Origin: Flavobacterium defluvii
GTDB lineage: Bacteria > Bacteroidota > Bacteroidia > Flavobacteriales > Flavobacteriaceae
Assembly (NCBI RefSeq): GCF_900129555.1
Contig: NZ_FQWC01000010.1
Span: 1-64,000, forward strand
Direction of reading: 5' to 3'
DNA: 64,000 nucleotides
Shown: one piece after another, positions 1 to 9,060 of the stretch
Position numbering within the stretch: the stretch's first letter is position 1
Layout: each line of letters starts with the position of its first letter
The notes under the pieces: model-generated
What the model saw: only the letters and a program-made list of their open reading frames with translations
Database searches by the model: none
Told to the model about the DNA's origin: nothing
Position numbers and translations under genes: made by a program

Positions 1-95
1 AAGATCTTTACGCCATCGCTCATGAAAATGGTGAATTAAACCTTCAAAGCGGTAAACAAGAATTGTTTGAAAATATTATTAACCAATATATTTAA
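1..95 (+). CDS. xylA: Xylose isomerase, C-terminal end (partial)
   Basis: An open frame enters from the left edge and stops at the TAA at 93-95, giving the last 30 residues of a protein. They end in SGKQELFENIINQYI. From memory, Bacteroides-type xylose isomerases end in a very similar SGKQELYEAILNMY stretch, with a matching spaced region before it. The enzyme converts D-xylose to D-xylulose in the cytoplasm. Its position just before a large xylan-degradation cluster fits: the cluster would supply the xylose. Only the tail is visible, so the active-site residues cannot be checked. The call rests on this C-terminal motif and on context. Confidence 0.8.
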   Translation, partial: DLYAIAHENGELNLQSGKQELFENIINQYI

Positions 96-220
96 ATGTG
101 ATAGCTGCAGAAAGTTAAAAGCTGGAATGAATATTTCGTGTGTAATCACAAAAATGAAATTATAATATTCTTACGGCCAGTTTAGTACGTTAATTTAGCT
201 AAATTTCAGTTTCATAAAAT

Positions 221-254
221 ACTCCTTCGAATTTAATTTGAAAGGAGTTTTTTT
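221..254 (+). terminator. Intrinsic terminator after xylA
   Basis: ACTCCTT and AAGGAGT arms enclose an AT-rich loop that can extend the pairing (TCGAA with TTTGA). A run of seven T follows. It lies about 125 bases after the upstream stop codon and before the operators of the next unit, so it separates the xylA transcript from the SusCD operon. Confidence 0.75.
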
Positions 255-265
255 ATGTTTTGTAA

Positions 266-275
266 CAACCGATTG
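266..275 (+). promoter_or_regulatory. Auxiliary LacI-type operator copy
   Basis: CAACCGATTG is a near-palindrome with the AAnCGnTT core that LacI-family repressors typically bind. It repeats the core of the promoter-proximal site at 589-598, 323 bp further downstream and in the same orientation. It lies directly after the terminator, with no promoter of its own that I can see. An upstream auxiliary operator for looping is the simplest reading. Confidence 0.5.
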
Positions 276-587
276 CTTTTAATGTTGCTTTTTTGAGGCT
301 AAATAGCTAATAATTAAAAACAAGTACAGCAATTTGTTTTGTTTATCTGTTTATTTTAACAGTATTTTTACCTTAAAAAAGACTTGTTTTTGAGTAATGG
401 CATGATGATTCTTACTTTTTTTATTTTTTTACTTTTTTTTAACTAAATAAAAATTATGCAGTAAAATTATCAAAATCAACAGCTGAAATAATCCTATAAA
501 TAAATATTTTACATTATTTTAGTCTTAAAATTATTTAGTATATTTTTTTAAAGCATCTTTTTTATCGAATATTTAAAAAAATAATAA

Positions 588-625
588 ACAACCGATTGTG
601 TATTGATTGTTTTTTTATATTTTTG
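588..625 (+). promoter_or_regulatory. SusCD operon promoter with LacI-type operator
   Basis: The 12-mer ACAACCGATTGT (588-599) is followed by a Bacteroidota -7 box, TATTTTTG (618-625, consensus TAnnTTTG). The TTG at 596-598 ends 19 bases before the -7 box and can serve as the -33 element, so operator and promoter overlap. That is a repression arrangement. The identical 12-mer with an 18-base spacer to TATATTTG sits before the minus-strand SusC gene at 27034-27045. Transcription would start around 632, leaving a leader of about 45 bases before the SusC ATG. Confidence 0.65.
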
Positions 626-677
626 ATACTATACTTATTAACTCAACCAATCAAATTAACTATCTAAATCAATTTTT

Positions 678-3600
678 ATGACTAACTATTTTGTTACAAT
701 TAAATCAAAGCATCTAAAATGCTTTTGTTTTTTGATCTTAATGTTTGCGTTTTCACTCCATTCCGGTGCGCAGACAAAAGTTACCGGAACAGTATCAGAT
801 GCAAATGGTCCGATTCCGGGAGCTAATGTAAATTTAAAAGGCACTAAAACTGGTGTAAGTACTAGTTTTGACGGTACCTACACTATAGATGTCCCGTCCA
901 ATGGAATTCTTGTTTTCAGTTTTATAGGTTTAAGAAACAAAGAAGTAGTTGTAAACGGACAAAGCAAAATTAATGTAAGTCTTGAAGAAGATTCTGCTCA
1001 ATTAAAAGAAGTAATTGTTATTGGGTACGGAACGCAAAGAAAAGAAGCTGTGACGGGATCTGTAGCTTCTATTGGAGGCAGTGAATTAAATGAAGTTCCG
1101 GCTGCCAATGTAACGCAGGCTCTGCAAGGAAGGCTTGCTGGTGTTGACTTAACACAGACTTCTACCAAACCGGGAGCGGCAATGCAGATACGCATACGTG
1201 GAACCAGATCCTTAACAGGGAGTAATGATCCTTTAATTGTTTTGGACGGAGTTCCGTTTGCAGGTTCAATAGGAGATATAAATCCAGTTGATATAAAATC
1301 TGTAGATGTTTTAAAAGATGCCTCTGCAACTGCTATTTACGGTTCACGTGGAGCAAATGGGGTTATATTAATTACAAGTAATAAGGGGCGTAAAAATCAA
1401 AAAGCTACTTTTAATTATAACGGATTTAGCGGTATCAAACAGGTTTTTGGAAAATATGATATGATGGATGCTGCTAAATTTGCAGCACTTCGTGATTACT
1501 CTACTTTATATACAGATGGTATTGATGAATCAAGAGATACCAATACAGACTGGCAGGATTTACTTTACGGAGCTGGCGAAATGATTAGTCACGATGTAAG
1601 TGTTTCCGGGGGTAGTGAGAACGGGGCTTACAATGCAGGTTTAGGATATTATAAAGAAGAATCTGTTTTACCGGGTCAAAAATACGAGCGTTTTAGCTTA
1701 AGAGGAGGTTTAGATCAGCAATTAGGAGGTGCTTTCCGCATGGGCTTTAATACCAATAGCAATTACTCTGTTACTAACGGAGATAACATTGGTACAGGTA
1801 CTATTTTAGGAACTTCGCCATTGGCAAATCCGTATAATCCGGACGGATCTTTAAAAAGAACCGTGAGAATGGGTGCCGATGAAAACTGGGTTTACACCAG
1901 AGAATCTATTAATAATCTTGGTGACTCTTATGTGAATCAGACAAGAGCTTTTAGTTCGTACAATAATATTTTTGCAGAGGTAAAAATACCGGGAGTTGAA
2001 GGTTTAAAATATCGTATGAATACGGGATTAAATTTACGCTTGTCAAATAGTGGTTATTATGAAGGGCAGGGTGTTTTTGATGTAAATCCTACTACGATCT
2101 CAAATGCTTCGATTAGCAATACCTTATCAACACAATGGCTTATTGAAAATCTGATTACATACGATAAAACTTTTGCTCAAAAACATACCATAAATTTTGT
2201 AGGACTGTATTCCAACGAGCAGTTTACAGCAAATACGTCACAAATTTCAAGAAACGGGATAACTTCTGATGCATTTCAATTTTACAATCTTGGTCAGAGT
2301 GAAGAAGAAGCGGTTATCAACCCTGCAAATCAGGATTATACACAATGGGGTCTGACTTCATATATGGCAAGGGCAATGTATTCTTATGATAATAAATACT
2401 TTATTTCAGGAACAATTCGTTCAGATGGTTCATCAAGATTATCAAAAGGAAATAAATGGGTAACCTATCCGGCTGTATCAGCAGGATGGACAGTTTCTAA
2501 TGAATCTTTTCTAAAAAATGTTTCATGGGTTAACTTACTTAAATTACGAGCAGGTTACGGTGAAACTTCTAATCAGGCTGTTTCCCCATACGCTACTTTA
2601 GGAGCTTTAAGTACCAGGCCTTATAATTTTGGTAATACAAATTCAACAGGCGTATATGTAACCGAACTGCCTAATCCGGATTTAGGATGGGAGTATTCTA
2701 CCACATGGAATTACGGATTGGATTTTGCATTCCTTAATAATCGTTTATCAGGTACGATCGAATATTACAAAACAAATACAAAAGATTTGCTGCAAAGAGT
2801 AAACCTGCCGGCAACATCTGGCGTGAGCAGCTATGTGGCAAACGTGGGTGAAACTGAAAATAAAGGATATGAGATTGCCTTAAACGGAGTTATTCTTGAT
2901 AATCCAAAAGGATTGAGCTGGACCGTTGGGGTTAATTTTTATGCCAACCAAAACAAGTTGGTTAAACTTGCTTCAGGAGCGCAAAGAGATGAAGCAAATT
3001 CATGGTTTGTTGGTTATAATATCAACTCTATTTACGATTATGAAAAAGTAGGAATCTGGCAGCAAGGTGATCCATACATGTCAATATTAGAGCCTGGACC
3101 AACTGGTGTAAACGATCAGGGAACAGTTGTAGGGTCTATAAAAGTAAAGTATACAGGAGATTTTAACCCGGATGGTTCACCAACACGTGCCATTAATACA
3201 AGCGACAGACAAATTATTGAAACTGATCCAGACTTTCAGGGAGGTTTTAATACGAGCTTAACATATAAAGGTTTTGATTTTTCTGCCGTTGGTGCTTTTA
3301 AAAGCGGCGGTGTTTTAATTAGCACACTTTATGGAGGAAATAGTTACCTGAACTTACTTAACGGAAGAAGAAGCAATGTAGATGTAGATTATTGGACACC
3401 AAATAATACAGATGCTGAATTTCCAAATCCAAGAGGAATTAGAAGCGGTGATAACCCAAAATATATTTCTACAATGGGATATTTTGATGCATCATACTTA
3501 AAAATCAGAGCATTAACTCTAGGATATACTTTAGATCAGGAATTTATGAGAAGTTTAGGTATAGAGAAGCTGAGACTTTATTTTACGGCACAAAATCCTT

Positions 3601-3770
3601 TTGTACTTTTTTCACCTTATCATAAACAATCTGGTATGGATCCTGAAACAAATTCTTATGGAGATGAAAATCAGGCAGTAACAACATCATACCAACGTAG
3701 GTTTTTGGTTATTGGAACAAACACTCCTTCAACTAGAAATTTTTTATTCGGACTTAATTTAACATTTTAA
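678..3770 (+). CDS. SusC-like TonB-dependent outer-membrane transporter (xylan locus)
   Basis: This 1030-residue protein imports oligosaccharides across the outer membrane using TonB energy, working with the SusD lipoprotein encoded next. It has an N-terminal signal peptide (hydrophobic FLILMFAFSLHSGAQ, cleaved near residue 31). A carboxypeptidase-regulatory-like beta-sandwich (about 33-110; GTVSDANGPIPGANV, FDGTYTI) follows, then a plug domain starting at LKEVIVIGYGTQRK (about 115-225), then a long beta-barrel. Length is normal for the family. The ATG at 678 gives a proper signal peptide. SusD starts 12 bases after its stop, so the two are co-transcribed. The neighbouring enzymes make xylo-oligosaccharides the likely cargo. 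Confidence 0.93.
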   Translation: MTNYFVTIKSKHLKCFCFLILMFAFSLHSGAQTKVTGTVSDANGPIPGANVNLKGTKTGVSTSFDGTYTIDVPSNGILVFSFIGLRNKEVVVNGQSKINVSLEEDSAQLKEVIVIGYGTQRKEAVTGSVASIGGSELNEVPAANVTQALQGRLAGVDLTQTSTKPGAAMQIRIRGTRSLTGSNDPLIVLDGVPFAGSIGDINPVDIKSVDVLKDASATAIYGSRGANGVILITSNKGRKNQKATFNYNGFSGIKQVFGKYDMMDAAKFAALRDYSTLYTDGIDESRDTNTDWQDLLYGAGEMISHDVSVSGGSENGAYNAGLGYYKEESVLPGQKYERFSLRGGLDQQLGGAFRMGFNTNSNYSVTNGDNIGTGTILGTSPLANPYNPDGSLKRTVRMGADENWVYTRESINNLGDSYVNQTRAFSSYNNIFAEVKIPGVEGLKYRMNTGLNLRLSNSGYYEGQGVFDVNPTTISNASISNTLSTQWLIENLITYDKTFAQKHTINFVGLYSNEQFTANTSQISRNGITSDAFQFYNLGQSEEEAVINPANQDYTQWGLTSYMARAMYSYDNKYFISGTIRSDGSSRLSKGNKWVTYPAVSAGWTVSNESFLKNVSWVNLLKLRAGYGETSNQAVSPYATLGALSTRPYNFGNTNSTGVYVTELPNPDLGWEYSTTWNYGLDFAFLNNRLSGTIEYYKTNTKDLLQRVNLPATSGVSSYVANVGETENKGYEIALNGVILDNPKGLSWTVGVNFYANQNKLVKLASGAQRDEANSWFVGYNINSIYDYEKVGIWQQGDPYMSILEPGPTGVNDQGTVVGSIKVKYTGDFNPDGSPTRAINTSDRQIIETDPDFQGGFNTSLTYKGFDFSAVGAFKSGGVLISTLYGGNSYLNLLNGRRSNVDVDYWTPNNTDAEFPNPRGIRSGDNPKYISTMGYFDASYLKIRALTLGYTLDQEFMRSLGIEKLRLYFTAQNPFVLFSPYHKQSGMDPETNSYGDENQAVTTSYQRRFLVIGTNTPSTRNFLFGLNLTF

Positions 3771-3782
3771 TCAAGAACAACT

Positions 3783-5729
3783 ATGAAACGATATATTTCT
3801 AAAAATTTAATTATAGTATTAGTAGCTTTGTTCTCCTTTACAGGCTGCTCTGATATTTTAGAAGAAAAACCACATGATTTTTATGAGCCTGGCTATTTTA
3901 AAACTGAACAGGGAGTTATACAGGGATTGACTTCGCATTACGCCCATTTAAGATGGATATATGGACAGGCTTATTATTATAATTCTGTGCAGACAGGAAC
4001 AGATGAAAATACATATGGACAGCAAGCTGATGGCAATTTTAAAGATCATGACCTATCCGGAGTTGGGGTTATAAATCCTACCTCGAGCAGAGCCGATGTG
4101 GTCTGGAATAACTCTTATAATGATATCAATACAGCAAGTGGTATTATTGAGAATGGTGCCGCAGTAGGCATCGCAAGTAACTTAATTGCAGAATCTAAAT
4201 TCTTTAGAGCTTTTGATTATTTTTTATTGGTACAAAATTTTGGAGGTGTGCCTTTAGATTTAGGGGCTGGTGAACTCAAATTTAACAGTAAACCATCCAG
4301 ATCTTCAAAACGAAATACAGTAAGTGAGGTTTATACAAAAGCTATTTTTCCGGACCTGGTAGCAGCTGTAAATGAATTACCGGATACGCCAAGGTTAACA
4401 GGTACAGCTACCAAAACACTGGCTCGTTTAATGTTAGCAAAAGCATATCTGACATATGCATGGTGGCTGGAAAACCCAAACAATATTCCCACCTATCCAG
4501 AAACTCCAAGAACAGATCCTGACGGACATAATGCACAATGGTACTTTCAAGAGGCTTATAACATCGCTTTGGCAGGTATTAATAATCCGGGAACTTATGC
4601 ATTATTGCCTTATTATTATGATGTGAACTTAGGTTCTAATGACCGCAATAAAGAAATAATGCTTTATGCAGATCATACAGAGAAAAGCGAATATTACAAT
4701 GGAGCAAGTCTTACATACGGAAGCGGCGGCTCACCAGATAATTTTGCAGGCTGGATGGGAACATTTAATTATACTTCTATAAGAAGTAAAAATGCATCAG
4801 GAACTGCGGTTTCGACTGTACAAAGAGCGGCAGATCAGTTTTTAGGACGTCCTTGGGTAAGAATGGCACCACCTATAGAAGTTTTTACCAAAACTTTTGC
4901 AGATAAAACAAACGATTCAAGATACGACGGAACATTTTCGGCCGTATATCGTGGAAACTGGAATTTACTTGGAACCGGATTAACCGATGTACCAACTTTA
5001 TATAATGCTAACGGATTACCGGTAAAACCAGGGGATGCTATTGTAACTTTTCTTAATGATGAACCTTCAACGGCAATTGCATACCCTGCCGGAGCGGGAG
5101 ATAGCGGTATTGGTGCAGGAGTTTTACCAGGCAGGTCTGATTATGTAATTTCTCCACAAGGAATAAGCAGAATAGTATATCCTGGATTATGGAAATTAGG
5201 GCCCTACCGTACAGATAATGCCGGAGGATTAGGACAGCCAAATGCCGGAAGTACAAGACCTTATCCTGTTGCTAAATTTTCAGAACTATATTTTGTTGCG
5301 GCAGAAGCAGCAGTAAAGGGTGCAACAGGCAGCATGTCTGCCAGAGATCTTATCAATGTAATCAGAGCACGCGCAGGAAAATGGCGTTGGGACAATAATG
5401 GTAAAGTAGCAAAAACGGCTGACAATAGTGTCGTATTAACGAACGCAACCCCTGCAGTAATTGATATTAATTACATTCTGGCCGAACGTTCCCGTGAATA
5501 TTATGGCGAAGGGTATCGTTGGTATGATTTAGTAAGAACTCAAAAATGGAATGAAATTGCCGGTAAATATTCAATTGGCGGATCAAATTATGGTCAGCAT
5601 ACACCAGAGGTTATTACCAGAAAAATAGAGCCTCATCATTATCTGCGTCCTATTCCGCAAGCGCAAATAGATGGTATGGAAATGTCTGATGCCGACAAAA
5701 AAGCTTACCAGAATCCGGGATATAATTAA
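3783..5729 (+). CDS. SusD/RagB-like glycan-binding lipoprotein
   Basis: This 648-residue surface lipoprotein forms the lid of the SusC transporter and binds the incoming glycan. A lipoprotein signal peptide ends in FTGC, and the Cys near residue 22 would be lipidated. The SusD-type N-terminus follows (SDILEEKPHDFYEPGYFKTEQ). The C-terminal region has the family's usual features: YPVAKFSELYFVAAEA, then ILAERSREYYGEGYRWYDLVR, and an ending RPIPQAQIDG...NPGYN. It is somewhat longer than the usual 500-600 residues, from insertions in the middle. It pairs with the preceding SusC gene. Confidence 0.92.
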   Translation: MKRYISKNLIIVLVALFSFTGCSDILEEKPHDFYEPGYFKTEQGVIQGLTSHYAHLRWIYGQAYYYNSVQTGTDENTYGQQADGNFKDHDLSGVGVINPTSSRADVVWNNSYNDINTASGIIENGAAVGIASNLIAESKFFRAFDYFLLVQNFGGVPLDLGAGELKFNSKPSRSSKRNTVSEVYTKAIFPDLVAAVNELPDTPRLTGTATKTLARLMLAKAYLTYAWWLENPNNIPTYPETPRTDPDGHNAQWYFQEAYNIALAGINNPGTYALLPYYYDVNLGSNDRNKEIMLYADHTEKSEYYNGASLTYGSGGSPDNFAGWMGTFNYTSIRSKNASGTAVSTVQRAADQFLGRPWVRMAPPIEVFTKTFADKTNDSRYDGTFSAVYRGNWNLLGTGLTDVPTLYNANGLPVKPGDAIVTFLNDEPSTAIAYPAGAGDSGIGAGVLPGRSDYVISPQGISRIVYPGLWKLGPYRTDNAGGLGQPNAGSTRPYPVAKFSELYFVAAEAAVKGATGSMSARDLINVIRARAGKWRWDNNGKVAKTADNSVVLTNATPAVIDINYILAERSREYYGEGYRWYDLVRTQKWNEIAGKYSIGGSNYGQHTPEVITRKIEPHHYLRPIPQAQIDGMEMSDADKKAYQNPGYN

Positions 5730-5782
5730 TTAGGGATTTAAAAACAAATAAGTTTTAAGGTAGGTTATGTTAGTTTAAGTTT

Positions 5783-5809
5783 AGCCGAGGAGTAATTTCT
5801 TCGGCTTTT
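5783..5809 (+). terminator. Hairpin with T tract between SusD and the enzyme genes
   Basis: AGCCGAGGA and TTCTTCGGCT can form a stem of about nine pairs with one G-T pair, followed by TTTT. It lies 54 bases after the SusD stop. As a partial terminator it would lower enzyme transcription relative to SusCD. The bases after it, to about 5940, look like a degenerate flavobacterial intergenic repeat (inverted stretches of GCAGATTT/AAATCTG type). Confidence 0.5.
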
Positions 5810-6018
5810 AAATTGTGAATTCAATTTGCAAGGAGAAAACGGATGACACGGATTTAAGCTGATTGGCGCAGATTTATTTAAAATCTGGAAAATCCTATTT
5901 AAATAAAATAAGAAATCTGTTTAATCCGAATCATCAGCGTTCAAAACGTTTTCTATCTTTAATTTCAATATTGAATAAAAGCACCTTTATCAAGTACTAT
6001 AAAACAAAAAAATACAAA

Positions 6019-7752
6019 ATGAAACAGCAGTTATTAGTTCTCTTACTAGCATTATCATTTCTCTTTTCTTTTAAAGGAGTTGGCGTTAAAGATGCAATTA
6101 CCGGAAAAAAAAATGTAAACCCTCCTGTTTTTTTAAATGTTGTGTATCAGGGAAATGATGATATTTATAAAAATAATCCATTAAAACCAGATGAGTTTTA
6201 TTCTCCCGTTTTACAGGGATGTTATCCGGATCCGGCAATTACCAAAAAAGGCGATGATTATTTTATGGTATGTTCTTCCTTTGCTATGTTTCCGGGAGTA
6301 CCCATTTTTCATTCTAAAGATTTAGTAAATTGGACAGACCTTGGAGGTGTACTAAATAAAGTATCCGAATTTAATCCGCATGATACAGGTATAAGTCAGG
6401 GTGTGTATGCGCCGGGAATAACGTATAATCCTCACAATGACACTTTTTACATGATTGTAACGGCATTTTCAGGAGGTCTGGGTAATATTATAGTAAAAAC
6501 AAAAGACCCCATGAAAGGATGGGGAAACCCAATAAAATTAGGCTTTAACGGAATCGATCCTTGTATATTTTTTGATGATAACGGAAAAGGTTATATCGTT
6601 CATAATGATGCTCCCGATAAAGGAAAAGAACTGTATCAGGGACATCGTGTTATTAAAGTTTGGGAATACGATCTGGAAAAAGATCAGGTCATTCCGGGCA
6701 CGGATAAAATTATTGTAGATGGCGGAGTAGATCTTTCTAAAAAGCCAATCTGGATAGAAGCGCCACATCTTTATAAAAAAGACGGTCATTATTATTTAAT
6801 GTGTGCCGAAGGCGGTACAGGAGGAAATCATAGTGAAGTAATCTTTATCAGTGATAGTCCTAAAGGACCTTTTAAACCCGCATTAAACAACCCAATTCTT
6901 ACCCAAAGATATTTTCCGCAAAACAGAAAAGATAAAGTAGACTGGGCAGGACATGCCGATTTAGTTCTTGGACCTGATAATAAATATTACGGGGTATTTT
7001 TAGGCATTCGCCCAAATGATAAAGACCGCGTAAATACAGGACGTGAAACCTTTATGCTTCCGGTAGACTGGTCAGGAACTTTTCCCGTTTTTGAAAACGG
7101 ATTAGTGCCTTTAGAACCAAAAATTAAAATGCCAAAAGGCGTAACCGAAAACAAAACAGGCAAAGACGGATTTTTCCCAAATGGTAATTTTACGTTTACA
7201 GAAAATTTTACTTCTGATAAATTAGATTACAGATGGATCGGATTGAGAGGCCCGCGAGAAAATTTTATTTCTCTCACCAAAAAAGGACTTCAGATCAACC
7301 CTTTCGAAGTAAACATAAAAGAATTGAAACCCACTTCGACGCTTTTTTACAGACAAATGCACAACACGTTTTCGTTTGCCGCCACATTAGACTACAAACC
7401 AGAATCTGAAAAAGATCTGGCAGGAATTACATGTCTGCAAAATGAGCAATTTAATTATGTTTTTGGAATAACAAAAAAAGGAAAAGACACTTATATTTTA
7501 TTAGAAAGAACAGAAAAAGGACAGTCAAAAACAATTGCAAGTGCCAAAATTGAAATCAAAAAAAACATTCGGCTTCAGGTAAAAGCGACCGGAGACAGTT
7601 ATGAATTTAGTTATGCTTTAAACGGTACTGATTTTAAAAATTTAGGTGAAAGCGTTTCAGGCGATATTCTATCCACAAATATCGCCGGAGGTTTTACAGG
7701 TGCATTAATAGGATTATATGCAACGGCTGCAAATGATGCTCAGCCACTATAA
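6019..7752 (+). CDS. GH43 beta-xylosidase / alpha-L-arabinofuranosidase
   Basis: A secreted glycoside hydrolase of family 43 with a five-bladed propeller. All three catalytic acids of the family are visible when counted from the ATG at 6019: base Asp71 in YPDPAI, the pKa-modulating Asp180 in IDPCIF, and acid Glu247 in WIEAPHLYK. After about residue 390 a beta-sandwich domain follows (LDYRWIGLRGPRENF onwards), as in GH43 xylosidases with a C-terminal concanavalin-like module. The open frame extends upstream to 5863, but the 6019 start gives a clean signal peptide (QQLLVLLLALSFLFSF), so I use it (577 residues). It likely removes xylose or arabinose from xylan fragments. The SGNH esterase starts 9 bases after its stop. 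Confidence 0.9.
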   Translation: MKQQLLVLLLALSFLFSFKGVGVKDAITGKKNVNPPVFLNVVYQGNDDIYKNNPLKPDEFYSPVLQGCYPDPAITKKGDDYFMVCSSFAMFPGVPIFHSKDLVNWTDLGGVLNKVSEFNPHDTGISQGVYAPGITYNPHNDTFYMIVTAFSGGLGNIIVKTKDPMKGWGNPIKLGFNGIDPCIFFDDNGKGYIVHNDAPDKGKELYQGHRVIKVWEYDLEKDQVIPGTDKIIVDGGVDLSKKPIWIEAPHLYKKDGHYYLMCAEGGTGGNHSEVIFISDSPKGPFKPALNNPILTQRYFPQNRKDKVDWAGHADLVLGPDNKYYGVFLGIRPNDKDRVNTGRETFMLPVDWSGTFPVFENGLVPLEPKIKMPKGVTENKTGKDGFFPNGNFTFTENFTSDKLDYRWIGLRGPRENFISLTKKGLQINPFEVNIKELKPTSTLFYRQMHNTFSFAATLDYKPESEKDLAGITCLQNEQFNYVFGITKKGKDTYILLERTEKGQSKTIASAKIEIKKNIRLQVKATGDSYEFSYALNGTDFKNLGESVSGDILSTNIAGGFTGALIGLYATAANDAQPL

Positions 7753-7761
7753 AAATGAAAT

Positions 7762-9000
7762 ATGAAAAAGAAACATTTTAAACGAATATTGTTTTTGCAG
7801 ATCTTCTTTTTAGTTTTGGTTTGTCAGTTCAATCAGTCATCGATAATGGCTCAGGGCAAATCAAAAACGACAGTCTGGGTGGGAAGCTGGGCTTGCGCAC
7901 AAATGCTGATCGAACCAAATAATATGCCGCCTGCTCCGGGACTTTCAAGAAATACACTTCGACAAATTATCAGAGTTTCTATTGGAGGAAAACATATCAG
8001 ATTGCGTTTCTCCAATATTTTCAGCGATCAGCAAACGGTTTTAAAATCGGTTAGTGTAGCCAATGTTATTGATGCGCCCGGTATAGATTCTAAAACCCAA
8101 AAAGAACTTCGTTTTAATGGAAAATCTGAGATAACAATAAATCCCGAACAAGAAATTTATTCAGATGCTTTTGATTTTAAATTAACGCCAGGACAACTTT
8201 TGGCGATTACTATTCATTACGGAAATATTTCGCAAAAAACATCAGGACATCCCGGTTCACGAACCACTTCATATATTCTTGAAGGAGATCAAATTCAAAA
8301 TGCAGCTTTTGATGGCGCCATAAAAACAGATCACTGGTATTCGATTATGGGATTGGATGTAGTTGAGGATAAATCTGCAGCTGCTATCGTTTGTTTAGGA
8401 AATTCCATTACAGACGGCAGGGGCTCAGGAACCAATAAACAAAACCGTTGGACAGATATTTTATCGGCACGATTATCAGCTGATAAAAAAACGGAAAAAA
8501 TAGGTGTTTTGAATTTAGGAATTGGAGGAAATTGTGTTGTTAAAGGCGGCTTAGGACCAACAGCCCTGAACCGTTTTGACAGAGATGTATTATCTCAAAA
8601 AGGTACAAAATGGCTCATAATTCTGGAAGGAATCAATGACATTGGAGGAATTGAAAATCCGGAAGACGCACCTGTAAAAGCGCAGGAACTTATAAATGCT
8701 TATAAAGTAATGATCGATAAAGCACATGCAAAAGCAATTAAAGTCTACGGCTGTACTATTTTGCCATTTGCCAAATCATTTTATGATGCGCCACATAAAC
8801 AACAGGCCCGCGATATTGTAAATACCTGGATTCGCAATAGTAATGCCTTTGATGCCGTAATCGATTTTGATAAAGTAATGGTTTCAGGAGAAGATTCAAA
8901 AACCATCTTATCCAGCCTTCACGACGGAGATTTTTTGCATCCCAATGAAGCGGGCTATCTTAAGATGGGAGAAGCCGTGGATCTCAATTTATTTAAATAA
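7762..9000 (+). CDS. Secreted SGNH/GDSL-family esterase, probably acetyl xylan esterase
   Basis: This 412-residue secreted hydrolase has a signal peptide (ILFLQIFFLVLVCQF...) and an N-terminal beta-sandwich (about 35-200) before the SGNH domain. The four blocks are visible: GNSITDG with nucleophile Ser215, the Gly block at LNLGIGGN, the Asn block at LEGINDIGG, and DFLHPNEAG with Asp390 and His393. The beta-sandwich plus SGNH order resembles two-domain acetyl esterases. Position among xylanolytic enzymes supports removal of acetyl groups from xylan, but the substrate is inferred. Confidence 0.82.
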   Translation: MKKKHFKRILFLQIFFLVLVCQFNQSSIMAQGKSKTTVWVGSWACAQMLIEPNNMPPAPGLSRNTLRQIIRVSIGGKHIRLRFSNIFSDQQTVLKSVSVANVIDAPGIDSKTQKELRFNGKSEITINPEQEIYSDAFDFKLTPGQLLAITIHYGNISQKTSGHPGSRTTSYILEGDQIQNAAFDGAIKTDHWYSIMGLDVVEDKSAAAIVCLGNSITDGRGSGTNKQNRWTDILSARLSADKKTEKIGVLNLGIGGNCVVKGGLGPTALNRFDRDVLSQKGTKWLIILEGINDIGGIENPEDAPVKAQELINAYKVMIDKAHAKAIKVYGCTILPFAKSFYDAPHKQQARDIVNTWIRNSNAFDAVIDFDKVMVSGEDSKTILSSLHDGDFLHPNEAGYLKMGEAVDLNLFK

Positions 9001-9060
9001 CAGTTTATATATTTTGAATTCTGTTAAAAATGATTTTTTGACAATAAAAATAGAGCAGCA

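Noticed and set aside
5863..6018. N-terminal extension of the GH43 gene
   Set aside because: The extension translates repeat-like intergenic DNA and lacks a signal peptide at its start, while the ATG at 6019 begins one.
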